Assembly: GCA_017440085.1 (NCBI GenBank)
Contig: JAFSHW010000021.1
Location: 1 to 38,559 of the forward strand
Direction of reading: 5' to 3'
DNA length: 38,559 nucleotides
DNA from: Clostridia bacterium
GTDB lineage: Bacteria > Bacillota > Clostridia > Oscillospirales > UBA644
Translations under genes and position numbers: made by a program
The notes under the pieces: generated by a model
Told to the model about the DNA's origin: nothing
Database searches by the model: none
The model's input: only the letters and a program-made list of their open reading frames with translations
In this document: positions 1 through 8,496 of the stretch, piece after piece
How positions within the stretch are numbered: position 1 is the first letter of the stretch
How the letters are laid out: each line of letters begins with the position of its first letter

Positions 1-638
1 AGTTCAAGGAAGCCTTCCTTATTGTACATAGGTTCGTTTGCAGGGTCTTCAAGGTCAAGGCCTTCGTGAGAAAGGTGCCAGATGTTTTTATCTTTAGAAT
101 AGTTTGTTTCGCGGTTAATCTTGAGGGGAATATTGTGAGCTTCAGCGTAGTCGATCTCCTCGTCACGGGATTTAATATCCCACTCTCTCCAGGGAGCGAT
201 AATTTTCATCTGAGGAGCAAAAGCTTTAATTGTAAGCTCAAAACGAACCTGGTCGTTACCCTTACCTGTGCAACCGTGGCAAATAGCATCAGCACCTTCA
301 GCAATAGCGATTTCTACAAGGCGTTTTGCAATGCAGGGGCGAGCGTGGGAAGTACCGAGAAGGTAATCTTCATATTTAGCGTCTGCTTTGAGGCAGGGCC
401 AAATATATTCTTCAATGTATTCTTTTTTAAGGTCTTCGATGTAAAGTTTTGAAGCGCCTGTTTTTATAGCCTTTTCTTCAAGACCGTCAAGTTCGGTACC
501 CTGACCAACGTCACCGGAAACAGCTACGACTTCGCAGTTATCATAGTTTTCTTTGAGCCAAGGAATGATGATTGAAGTGTCAAGTCCGCCGGAATAAGCG
601 AGGACTACTTTTTTGATTTTCTTGTCATTATTATTCAT
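1..638 (-). CDS. argG: Argininosuccinate synthase, N-terminal part (cut by window edge)
   Basis: This is the ATP-dependent ligase joining citrulline and aspartate in arginine synthesis, in the cytoplasm. Translating the minus strand from an ATG at 638 gives [20 protein letters not shown], whose AYSGGLDTS stretch (residues 14-22) is the PP-loop ATP-binding motif of the family. Further in, [16 protein letters not shown] and [14 protein letters not shown] are ArgG hallmarks. About 212 residues are present; the family is about 400, so the C-terminal half lies off the left edge. An AAAGGTGA ribosome binding site sits 6 bases before the start. It is transcribed alone from its own promoter, which overlaps a candidate ARG box. 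Confidence 0.96.
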   Translation of the reverse strand, partial: MNNNDKKIKKVVLAYSGGLDTSIIIPWLKENYDNCEVVAVSGDVGQGTELDGLEEKAIKTGASKLYIEDLKKEYIEEYIWPCLKADAKYEDYLLGTSHARPCIAKRLVEIAIAEGADAICHGCTGKGNDQVRFELTIKAFAPQMKIIAPWREWDIKSRDEEIDYAEAHNIPLKINRETNYSKDKNIWHLSHEGLDLEDPANEPMYNKEGFLE

Positions 639-691
639 AATATTCACCTTTTCATTTTATTTATACAATAATTTATTATTTTTACTTTATT

Positions 692-720
692 ATTATACAA
701 CTTTTTGCATAAAAATGCAA
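692..720 (-). promoter_or_regulatory. argG promoter
   Basis: On the minus strand a TTGCAT -35 box (715-720) and a TATAAT -10 box (692-697) are separated by exactly 17 bp, about 55 bp before the argG start codon. The -35 box is one arm of the inverted repeat described as a candidate ARG box. Confidence 0.75.
705..720. promoter_or_regulatory. Candidate ARG box (ArgR/AhrC operator) over the argG -35 box
   Basis: The sequence TTGCATAAAAATGCAA is a perfect 6-4-6 inverted repeat. Its core TGCATAAAAATGCA differs from the general ARG-box form TGAATAAAAATTCA at one symmetric position in each half. It overlaps the -35 element of argG, where a repressor would block RNA polymerase. The match and position are seen; binding by ArgR is inferred. 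No argR gene is in the window. Confidence 0.5.
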
Positions 721-783
721 TACGTTGAATATACAAACATAAACCACCTAAAGCCGAAACTTTGTGAAGTTTGCACAATATGA

Positions 784-2169
784 TTACTCAAGCAACCCTG
801 AAACTACGGGAGAAAGCATTTCTACAGCTTCTTTGGGGGTCTTCTTCCCGTTTATAACCGCCTCAAAAACGTCATCGATTGACTCGTTTGAATTACGTGT
901 GAGAATTGAATAGTCGCTTACAGAATTCATAAGCATATCAAAGAAAAGCTGTGAATCTTCCTCATAAAAGAAGTAATTCGTGCTGAGGTAATCTTTCCAA
1001 CTTTCCGTTGTTTCATCGCCGAGAGGTTCAAATATTGCGTTGAGGATAACACCTTTATTTTCAGTATCAAAACTACTTGAAAGCGCAATGAACATATCGT
1101 CCTTTGTGTAATATGCAGTGGAGTTTCCTTTAAAGCTTTCACCTCTGGGGAATTCAATCCATCGGAAACCTTCACCGAGAACAGAAATAGGATAACCGTT
1201 ACCATTGTAGAAGCCCGTGTAGCTTCCCGATACCAAAAACGCGGTATATCCATCAGTAAATGACATTACGTCCACGTTTTGAACCAAATCAAGGGCTCCG
1301 GGAACATAGCAAACCTTTTCTACGTTTACTAAATCCCTTACCCATTCAAGAGCTTCAATGGTTTTAGAATCGTTATATCCGCAAGTGTAAGCTCCTGTAT
1401 CAGTAGTTTTCAAACGTTGACCGCCATTGGAATAAATCGCAGCGTGAATAAAATCAGGGTAAGACGCTGTGGGAACCATAAATCCGTAGGTGCTTTGCAA
1501 ATCACCTACAGTTTGAGTAACGCCCTTGCAAATCGTTTCAAATGCTGACCAGTTCCAAGTTCTGCTTTCGTAAAGCTCGTAAGGATTTGCCTGCATATTT
1601 TTTGTAATGAGAGCCTCGTTGTAGAAAAGAACTCCGGAAAGGTCTTGAAGAGGTGCGGACCAATAAGTATTTCTGAAACCGTAAGTTTTACCGTCACCAA
1701 AAGTCATCATAGCCTTTTGATTTTCAAAGCCCCATTTTTCATCTGCAGGATCAATGCCCTTAACGTCTTGAAGAGACGTCAGATAGCCACCTTTATAGAG
1801 GTTATAAATATCCCCTGCAGGAAGCTGAAAAACGTCAGCGTAAGTATCTGTAACAGAAGCAGAAGCCGCAAGATTTTTAAGAAGCTCACCTTCAGGAACA
1901 ATAACAGCTGAAACTGCACAGTTGTATTTTGCAGAAACTTCCTTGTATCTGTAATTTATAATATCCTGGCGAATATCGTCGGAAGCCTCAGGTGCAAGGG
2001 ATAAGCTGCGAGTGGATTCCGTTTTAATCAAAAAAGTACCGCCAATGTTTTGCTCAAGCTCCACATCCAAAGTTTCGTCTTTATCAACGATAGGAGCATT
2101 TCCTCCACCGCAAGAAGCGGCAGAAAACATAAGCGCTGAAACTAAAAGAGTTAATAGAATTTTCTTCAT
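784..2169 (-). CDS. Extracellular solute-binding lipoprotein, sugar ABC transporter type
   Basis: A 461-residue exported lipoprotein: the signal peptide ends in a lipobox SAASC, followed by a Gly-rich linker. The mature part resembles family 1 (sugar-type) ABC solute-binding proteins, with segments such as GVLFYNEALITKNMQANPYE, the expected length and an aromatic-rich binding region. I chose the ATG at 2169 over one ten codons upstream because it follows a GGAG Shine-Dalgarno by 8 bases and starts a proper signal sequence (MKKILLTLLVSAL). No permease or ATPase gene lies beside it, so it is an orphan here; partners must be elsewhere. The ligand cannot be told from sequence; an oligosaccharide is the default inference. 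Confidence 0.8.
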   Translation of the reverse strand: MKKILLTLLVSALMFSAASCGGGNAPIVDKDETLDVELEQNIGGTFLIKTESTRSLSLAPEASDDIRQDIINYRYKEVSAKYNCAVSAVIVPEGELLKNLAASASVTDTYADVFQLPAGDIYNLYKGGYLTSLQDVKGIDPADEKWGFENQKAMMTFGDGKTYGFRNTYWSAPLQDLSGVLFYNEALITKNMQANPYELYESRTWNWSAFETICKGVTQTVGDLQSTYGFMVPTASYPDFIHAAIYSNGGQRLKTTDTGAYTCGYNDSKTIEALEWVRDLVNVEKVCYVPGALDLVQNVDVMSFTDGYTAFLVSGSYTGFYNGNGYPISVLGEGFRWIEFPRGESFKGNSTAYYTKDDMFIALSSSFDTENKGVILNAIFEPLGDETTESWKDYLSTNYFFYEEDSQLFFDMLMNSVSDYSILTRNSNESIDDVFEAVINGKKTPKEAVEMLSPVVSGLLE

Positions 2170-2202
2170 CTGTTTTTCTCCGTAAAAAATCACATACATT
2201 GT

Positions 2203-2231
2203 ATAATATCATATATAAGTAGATAAGTCAA
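2203..2231 (-). promoter_or_regulatory. Promoter of the solute-binding lipoprotein gene
   Basis: Minus-strand TTGACT (2226-2231) and TATTAT (2203-2208) with a 17-bp spacer, about 34 bp before the start codon at 2169. Confidence 0.75.
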
Positions 2232-2343
2232 GATAAAACTAAAATTGTTTAAAGAAAATTAACCTACCGTAGCAAGGAATTTCCCAAATTATACACACAC
2301 TCGTCGAAATTTACATCTGATATAAAAAAATAGCATTTGCATA

Positions 2344-2373
2344 TTGACAAAATCAGGTTATTTGTGGTATAAT
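2344..2373 (+). promoter_or_regulatory. Strong promoter of the structured RNA
   Basis: Consensus TTGACA (2344-2349) and TATAAT (2368-2373) with an extended -10 TG at 2365-2366. The spacer is 18 bp, the only one of that length among the promoters read in this window. The predicted start, about 7 bases after the -10 box, falls on G2380, exactly the first base of the long RNA stem. Confidence 0.85.
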
Positions 2374-2379
2374 AAAAAT

Positions 2380-2544
2380 GCCAAACGAACTCAATATTTT
2401 AAACCAACTAAGTATATGTTTTCCTTTTTTGTGGAATTTCGCATATGCTCTTTTCTGCATATACTTGTTGGTATTGAGGAGTTTGTTTGGCGACAATCGA
2501 GCAGTGCGTTTTCCGTGCGTCCGGCTTCGGTTGGACGCTTTTTT
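2380..2544 (+). ncRNA. Stand-alone structured RNA, about 165 nt (6S-like shape, family unassigned)
   Basis: The unit is promoter, long hairpin, then terminator, with no credible reading frame. The 5' end 2380-2392 pairs with 2479-2491 over 13 bp (one G.U). An inner stem pairs 2404-2408 with 2467-2471 and, after a one-base bulge at 2409, 2410-2418 with 2458-2466. The two stems are separated by an asymmetric internal loop (11 and 7 nt). The apical part is U-rich and offers an alternative 6-bp hairpin (2443-2448 with 2457-2462). A 25-nt tail leads into the terminator. A single long interrupted rod of this size recalls 6S RNA, but I see no conserved 6S sequence; I could not match it to SRP RNA, tmRNA, RNase P or a known riboswitch. 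That it is an RNA gene is well supported; its role is unknown. Confidence 0.75.
2517..2544 (+). terminator. Rho-independent terminator of the structured RNA, UUCG tetraloop
   Basis: A 9-bp stem GCGTCCGGC (2517-2525) / GTTGGACGC (2530-2538) closed by a stable TTCG loop and followed by six T's (2539-2544). Confidence 0.93.
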
Positions 2545-2592
2545 ATTTATATCTTATTTTTTGTACGTTCTCTTAGTTGTTGCGACATAAAC

Positions 2593-2619
2593 CCCACCCC
2601 GCTTTTCTTTTGGGGTGGG
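2593..2619. repeat. GC-rich hairpin, 8-bp stem
   Basis: CCCACCCC (2593-2600) pairs with GGGGTGGG (2612-2619) around a pyrimidine-rich 11-base loop. It has no U-tract on either side and directly abuts the 52-bp palindrome. It lies in the gap between the plus-strand RNA and the convergent minus-strand gene, so it could help stop or process transcripts. Confidence 0.6.
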
Positions 2620-2671
2620 TAAATGGAGGGGAATTTTCTTTTCACGTGAAAAGAAAATTCCCCTCCATTTA
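2620..2671. repeat. Perfect 52-bp palindrome in a convergent intergenic gap
   Basis: Arms of 26 bases (2620-2645 and 2646-2671) are perfectly complementary with no spacer; the centre is TTTTCACGTGAAAA. It lies just past the stop of the convergent minus-strand gene. A related hairpin with the same centre lies at 37410-37445, also between convergent genes. The absence of a clean T-tract makes it unlike an ordinary terminator, although bidirectional termination is plausible. Confidence 0.85.
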
Positions 2672-2684
2672 CATAAAAATCCTA

Positions 2685-3803
2685 TCAATATCTTCTGTCT
2701 TTTCTCACCGTTACGAAAGCAGCGCTTCCCGTGGGAAGTGAGACTTTAATAGTTCTGTCGGAAGTCAAATGAACGGTTTCCGTACCGTCAACAAAAACAC
2801 AGGAAAGTTTGTACTGAGGCACGTCAATTTCAACTTCTGCAACGTGGTTCGGGTCAGCGGGATTCGTCACGTTAACAAGCATAACCGCACTGCCGTCGCC
2901 GTTGAATTTTTCAAAATATCCTGCCAAAAGTGCGCTGTTTGAGCGAATTGAAGAAACGTTTTCGATTCCCTCAAAGTAGTCGTTTCGTTTCGCCTGCTCA
3001 ATAAGTTGAGCCTTCATTTCAGGGCAAGCGGCGTGAATTTTTCCTGTGGGAGCAACGCAAACGTTTGTAAAATTCTTAAACGTATCTGAAAACGATTGAA
3101 CCTCTCCGTTAACTTTTGAAACGGCATCCAAATCAGAACATAAATCAGAATGAATAATTATATCCGCACCGTATAAAAGTGCCACGTTACTCTGAAGTCT
3201 CAGCTGAGATTCTGTCATCCTTTCAGATTGCATAATTACCCATAAATCGCGAAAATCTCTCCTGCATGCAGCGGACGCAATATCCAATTTTTCAAGATAG
3301 TCGTGGGAATTTTCCCCAAAGGGGGAAGTTTTCAAACAAATGTAGTCGTTTTCAACAGCTTCAACGTATTTTTCCACGTATTCTTCATAGTTTTCATCTG
3401 CCGAACCGATATTTGCAAAACAAATTTTTTCAGGGTATAGTTTTGCATATTTCTTCATTATTTTGTTTAAATATTCAAAATCCCAGCTATGAATCCCGTC
3501 GCAAATATAATCGCCGCTGAGAGCTTTATGCTCCATAATTTCTTTATTGCCCTCTTCAAGCTTTTTAACCAAACTGCCGTTTTTATATTTGCCTGCATTT
3601 TCTCCGCAGCCGCCCTGCCAAAGAGGGAAATTTAAAGTAGAAATTACTTCAAAATCCTGCTTTTCGCAAAGATCCAGGTCTCCTTTATCAGCAGCGGCTA
3701 CCGCAAAATCGAATCCGCTATTTTTAAGAGCCGCAATATCCTGCTCATTTTTAAGCTGCTCGCCACAATTCATTACACCGATAAGTATTTTATCTCTATC
3801 CAT
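2685..3803 (-). CDS. TIM-barrel glycosidase-like protein, function unassigned
   Basis: About 372 residues, no signal peptide, so cytoplasmic. The central part carries alternating strand/helix segments of a (beta/alpha)8 type and a stretch WVIMQSERMTESQLRLQSNV followed by ALLYGADIII, which resembles the 'elr...alayGakgi' segment of beta-galactosidase-like barrels. The C-terminal about 100 residues look like a beta-sandwich (SAVMLVNVTNPADPNHVAEV), as in such enzymes. I cannot place it in a numbered GH family nor name the acid/base pair. Two ATGs in frame (3809, 3803) are possible; 3803 has better spacing from an AGAGA site. It has its own promoter and is followed by the palindrome at 2620-2671. 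Confidence 0.6.
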   Translation of the reverse strand: MDRDKILIGVMNCGEQLKNEQDIAALKNSGFDFAVAAADKGDLDLCEKQDFEVISTLNFPLWQGGCGENAGKYKNGSLVKKLEEGNKEIMEHKALSGDYICDGIHSWDFEYLNKIMKKYAKLYPEKICFANIGSADENYEEYVEKYVEAVENDYICLKTSPFGENSHDYLEKLDIASAACRRDFRDLWVIMQSERMTESQLRLQSNVALLYGADIIIHSDLCSDLDAVSKVNGEVQSFSDTFKNFTNVCVAPTGKIHAACPEMKAQLIEQAKRNDYFEGIENVSSIRSNSALLAGYFEKFNGDGSAVMLVNVTNPADPNHVAEVEIDVPQYKLSCVFVDGTETVHLTSDRTIKVSLPTGSAAFVTVRKDRRY

Positions 3804-3836
3804 AAACATTCTCTTTTCAAAATTTCATTTTCCTAT

Positions 3837-3865
3837 ATAATATCACAAAAACCATTCATTGTCAA
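3837..3865 (-). promoter_or_regulatory. Promoter of the TIM-barrel gene
   Basis: Minus-strand TTGACA (3860-3865) and TATTAT (3837-3842) with a 17-bp spacer, about 34 bp before the start codon. Confidence 0.8.
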
Positions 3866-3870
3866 TAAGC

Positions 3871-3904
3871 CGAAAAATAAAAAGTCCCCTTTAAAAAGGA
3901 CTTT
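3871..3904 (-). terminator. Terminator of the CHAP lipoprotein gene
   Basis: AAAGTCC (3881-3887) pairs with GGACTTT (3898-3904); read on the minus strand the stem is followed by a T-rich run (3871-3880). It lies directly downstream of the stop at 3918 and upstream of the next minus-strand promoter. Confidence 0.8.
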
Positions 3905-3917
3905 CGTAATATTCAAT

Positions 3918-4697
3918 TTAATAATCAATCACGCACTGCACGTCTTTATTTTCGCAGAAAAGGAGTGCTCCATAACCGTAAATTTTCTCCCAATCCAAGG
4001 CAAGGCGGCGCTGAACTATCTTACCCACAGGGTAATCTTCAGGCAAATTACCTTCAATTGTCAACACGTAAAATTTATCTTCTGCAGTGTCGTACTCAAC
4101 CCCGGTCACAAGTCCGGTATGGTCTGTGGAACCGTCACTGTCATAATCGAAAAACATCATATCCCCTCGGCGAGGAACGTATCCGCTTTCCCTTGTAAAG
4201 AACAAATTCTGCTTTTTATACCAACTAACGCAGCCGCCGGACCAATCTTCGTAAGGATAATAAACGTCAATATACTGCCCTTCCACTAAATCCTGAGCTT
4301 GAATTACGCACCAAAGAGCAAATTCTGTGCACCATTCGTAAGTTGGAGTGCCGAAAAAGGTGCCGTATTTGGTAACACCGTATTTATCCTCAGCTTCCGC
4401 AGGCTCGCCAAACGCAACTTCCATTAAAGTTTCCACAAATCCAACCTCTTCAGGTCGCCTCGGAAGCCTTAGAGTGGCATATTCTTCACCAAAAAGCGGC
4501 TCAGATTTTGAAAAAGTAAGCAACACAGCCTCTTTAATATTTTCATTATTTTCATCAGTAAGAATCTCTGATTCGAAGACTTGTTTATTTTCAAATATAG
4601 GGGCACCAACAGGGTCGTAAGATTCTTCAACTGAAGGCGCGCAGGAGCATAAAATCAAAAGGCAAAGAAATATGCTAATTATTACGTTTTTCCTCAT
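3918..4697 (-). CDS. CHAP-domain lipoprotein, probable peptidoglycan amidase/endopeptidase
   Basis: A 259-residue lipoprotein: signal peptide with lipobox LCSC (Cys19), then about 80 linker residues, then a CHAP-type domain. The expected catalytic pieces are visible: Cys123 in EWCTEFALWCV, the GDMMFFDYDSDG strand typical of the fold, His193 in DHTGLVTGV, and an acidic/Asn pair in TIEGN (215-217). CHAP enzymes cut peptidoglycan peptides or the amide bond. Lipid anchoring points to a local cell-wall remodelling role rather than a lysin. The ATG at 4697 follows a GGGG-type site. It is monocistronic with its own promoter and terminator. Confidence 0.85.
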   Translation of the reverse strand: MRKNVIISIFLCLLILCSCAPSVEESYDPVGAPIFENKQVFESEILTDENNENIKEAVLLTFSKSEPLFGEEYATLRLPRRPEEVGFVETLMEVAFGEPAEAEDKYGVTKYGTFFGTPTYEWCTEFALWCVIQAQDLVEGQYIDVYYPYEDWSGGCVSWYKKQNLFFTRESGYVPRRGDMMFFDYDSDGSTDHTGLVTGVEYDTAEDKFYVLTIEGNLPEDYPVGKIVQRRLALDWEKIYGYGALLFCENKDVQCVIDY

Positions 4698-4731
4698 AAA
4701 TATCGCCCCTTTTTATACTGATGCTAAATAT

Positions 4732-4760
4732 ATTATAGAACAAAAATATATATTTGTCAA
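4732..4760 (-). promoter_or_regulatory. Promoter of the CHAP lipoprotein gene
   Basis: Minus-strand consensus TTGACA (4755-4760) and TATAAT (4732-4737) with a 17-bp spacer, about 34 bp before the ATG. Confidence 0.85.
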
Positions 4761-4821
4761 GACCGATAAAGTAATTTTAGATGGTATATGTAAAATTTAA
4801 TCGAACAATTACGTTTTATCA

Positions 4822-4850
4822 TTGACAAGCCTCATATTAAATGGTATAAT
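4822..4850 (+). promoter_or_regulatory. Promoter of the rplU-rpmA operon
   Basis: TTGACA (4822-4827) and TATAAT (4845-4850), 17-bp spacer, extended -10 TG (4842-4843). Confidence 0.9.
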
Positions 4851-4856
4851 AAAGAG

Positions 4857-4931
4857 CCGCTTAGAAAAGGTGTAAAAGTGACCAAGAAGTCCACCTTAAT
4901 AGCGAGATCATATTAAATGAGGGAAAAACAA
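4857..4931 (+). promoter_or_regulatory. Probable ribosomal protein L21 leader
   Basis: The roughly 75-nt leader holds a stem AAGGTG (4867-4872) / CACCTT (4892-4897) with an inner GAC/GTC pairing, just before the L21 Shine-Dalgarno. Firmicutes rplU genes often carry a leader of this kind (L21 leader) that lets the protein control its own operon. The hairpin is seen; assignment to the L21-leader family is inference. Confidence 0.55.
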
Positions 4932-5243
4932 ATGTACGCAGTATTCACAGCAGGCGGTAAGCAGTACAAGGCGTCCGAAGGCGACGTTCTTTACATCGAA
5001 AAGCTTGACGCTGAAGCAGGTTCCACCGTTAAATTTGAAGAAGTTCTTCTTATCGGTGACGACGGCAACATCACAGTAGGCGATCCTTTCGTTAAAGGCG
5101 CATACGTTGAAGCAACTCTTGAAAAGAATGGCAAGGGCAAGAAGGTTCGCGTTTTCAAGATGAAGCCTAAGAAGGGTTACAGAAAACGCATGGGTCACAG
5201 ACAGCCCTATTCCAAAATTACTGTTAAAACAGTTAAAGCGTAA
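4932..5243 (+). CDS. rplU: 50S ribosomal protein L21
   Basis: A 103-residue protein starting [18 protein letters not shown], typical of L21 in start and length; the C-terminal [19 protein letters not shown] is the rRNA-binding signature. The ATG at 4932 is chosen over an in-frame ATG at 4917: the upstream GAGGG site overlaps the upstream codon and is 8 bases from 4932. It lies 22 bases before rpmA. The Prp protease gene (ysxB) that normally sits between the two in Firmicutes is absent. Confidence 0.98.
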   Translation: MYAVFTAGGKQYKASEGDVLYIEKLDAEAGSTVKFEEVLLIGDDGNITVGDPFVKGAYVEATLEKNGKGKKVRVFKMKPKKGYRKRMGHRQPYSKITVKTVKA

Positions 5244-5265
5244 ATTATCGGAGGTGTAATAATCA

Positions 5266-5526
5266 ATGGCACATAAGAAAGGTGTAGGTTCTACAAAGAA
5301 CGGTCGTGATTCCGAGTCCAAGCGTCTCGGTGTCAAAAAAGCAGACGGACAGTTTGTCGTAGCAGGCAACATCCTCGTTCGTCAGAGAGGCACAAAGATC
5401 CACCCCGGAAAGAATGTTGGTATTGGCTCCGACGATACTTTGTTTGCTTTGATTGACGGTAAGGTAAGCTTCCAGCGCTTCGCAAAAGATAAGAAAAGAG
5501 TTTGCGTAGAAGCTATCGAAGAATAA
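5266..5526 (+). CDS. rpmA: 50S ribosomal protein L27, form without the cleavable N-terminal extension
   Basis: An 86-residue protein reading [20 protein letters not shown]; conserved L27 segments follow ([20 protein letters not shown]). L27's N-terminal tail reaches the peptidyl-transferase centre. In many Firmicutes L27 is made with an extra N-terminal segment that the protease Prp removes; here the protein starts directly at the mature-type sequence, in step with the missing prp gene. A GGAGGT site precedes the ATG. Confidence 0.98.
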   Translation: MAHKKGVGSTKNGRDSESKRLGVKKADGQFVVAGNILVRQRGTKIHPGKNVGIGSDDTLFALIDGKVSFQRFAKDKKRVCVEAIEE

Positions 5527-5550
5527 TACAATAAGTTTTTTTCACAAACG

Positions 5551-6891
<1,341 letters not shown>

Positions 6892-6906
6892 AAGGAGCTG
6901 AGTAAG

Positions 6907-8493
6907 TTGAAATACGTTAGAAATCTTTTAATAGCCCTCATTTTTGCTGCTCTTATTTGCGGCGGTGCAAGCATTTTCTACTATTCAAATGAATATAGAT
7001 ATTCATACACTGATATTTCCGTAAACGAGCCTACAGCCTATTCGGAAGATAACGATGATTTAGCAGAATTCTTCAAACGAGTGCTGAAATCCTCCAAAGA
7101 AGAGGAAGACCTTTCAACAATATATCAGAGAGAGCCTCAGTTTTACGTTATCACCCACATCGGCGGCAAAAACCAGAGAACTTACGATATTTATATCACA
7201 AGCGTAATGACTCGCTCCGCTTACATTCACGATAAAAAAGCTGATAAACTCTACAAAATGAACTCTTCCGCATTTATTTCCTTCTTCGGAAGAGAAGAAA
7301 TCACCCCCTACGCTTACACTTACAGCCAGCCCTGCGAAATGACACTTTCAAGAGGTGACGTTTCCATTGCCGCAAAAGCTACAATTTGCGATTGGAATTA
7401 CATTGTAAGCGACGGCTCATTCGTAAAAGTAACTTCTTTACCTGACGGCGGCGAAGTAACAGGCTCAGTATCAGGCGAAGCAAAAGATTTTACAATCTCA
7501 CTCCCCTACACACCTTCATCAATCAAAGCTAAGGTTTACACCGAAAAAGATGAAATTATTTTTGAGGGAGACGTTTCTGATAATCTTCTACCCTGCGCAA
7601 ATGTTGACGGAACTGTTTTCTATGAAGTAACTGCAGTTTGGAACGTTAACACAACTAAGGACTTCTACGGAACTGCAAAATACGTTTTCATAATTGAAAA
7701 CGACGTGCCTGTTAAGGTATCAGCTGAAAACGTTTCCTGCTATCAAGGTGAATTTATGAGAATTTTTGCGGAAAACGCAAATGAAGAAGATGTTTACACC
7801 GCAGCTTGCCCCGAATTAGGCTATGAAGCTACGTTTTTTGCCACCGAAAACGGAAAAATCTCTCTTTTACCCATCCCCTGCGATGCAGTTCCCGGAATTT
7901 ACACTATAAATATTACGGAAAATGGAAATACGCGTCCCCTTGAAATCGAAGTTAAAGAACAATCATTCGATAGAGGCACACTCTCTATTAGTATGACAAG
8001 AACTCCGGAAGCAGAAGCTGAATTGGAAGTTATGATCTCCCCATTCAGAACATACGTTTCAGAATTTGACTACATTGGCGGAACGTTTACTGCTCCCGTC
8101 GAAGGCAAAATCACCACATCATTCGGTCTTCACAGATACACCAACGGAAGCTCTGAATTTACAATCCACAACGGTCAAGATATTGCCGCAAGAGGAAATC
8201 CTGCAATTCGCGCAGCTCAAGACGGCGTGGTAGTTTACGTAGGCCACCTTGAAATCCCCGGTAAAACTGTAGTTATTGACCACGGTATGAATATCCTTTC
8301 TTACCACTATCATATGAAAAATATTGATGTTGAAGTTGGTCAGGTAGTTTCTCAGGGCGATAAATTGGGCAATATGGGAACTACGGGATACTCCACCGGC
8401 GACCATTTGCATTTCACGGTAATGATCAACGGTGTTTCCACAAACCCCGTAACACTTTACGACGTGGACCCCTCAGCGGAAATCATTAAATAA
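6907..8493 (+). CDS. Membrane-anchored M23 (LytM-type) peptidase
   Basis: A 528-residue protein with an N-terminal signal anchor (about 5-27), a long extracytoplasmic region of beta-rich sequence (30-395) and a C-terminal M23 zinc metallopeptidase domain. All zinc ligands are present: His421 and Asp425 in HNGQD and the H-x-H pair at 500/502 in GDHLHF, plus a YHYHM segment. It should therefore be an active glycyl/peptidoglycan endopeptidase rather than a degenerate LytM regulator. The start is a TTG at 6907, with GGAG 9 bases upstream and directly opening the signal anchor; no better ATG exists. It lies 15 bases after obgE and 3 before the beta-helix gene. Confidence 0.88.
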   Translation: MKYVRNLLIALIFAALICGGASIFYYSNEYRYSYTDISVNEPTAYSEDNDDLAEFFKRVLKSSKEEEDLSTIYQREPQFYVITHIGGKNQRTYDIYITSVMTRSAYIHDKKADKLYKMNSSAFISFFGREEITPYAYTYSQPCEMTLSRGDVSIAAKATICDWNYIVSDGSFVKVTSLPDGGEVTGSVSGEAKDFTISLPYTPSSIKAKVYTEKDEIIFEGDVSDNLLPCANVDGTVFYEVTAVWNVNTTKDFYGTAKYVFIIENDVPVKVSAENVSCYQGEFMRIFAENANEEDVYTAACPELGYEATFFATENGKISLLPIPCDAVPGIYTINITENGNTRPLEIEVKEQSFDRGTLSISMTRTPEAEAELEVMISPFRTYVSEFDYIGGTFTAPVEGKITTSFGLHRYTNGSSEFTIHNGQDIAARGNPAIRAAQDGVVVYVGHLEIPGKTVVIDHGMNILSYHYHMKNIDVEVGQVVSQGDKLGNMGTTGYSTGDHLHFTVMINGVSTNPVTLYDVDPSAEIIK

Positions 8494-8496
8494 GCT

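Noticed and set aside
66..452. Plus-strand open frame opposite argG.
   Set aside because: It is a shadow of the clearly conserved argG frame on the minus strand.
757..772. AAACTT/AAGTTT hairpin after the solute-binding protein gene.
   Set aside because: Only 6 bp, AT-rich and without a T-tract; too weak to call a terminator.
2344..2622. Open frames of 70-92 codons over the structured RNA.
   Set aside because: They begin at or before the predicted transcript start, lack a ribosome binding site and run through the terminator hairpin.
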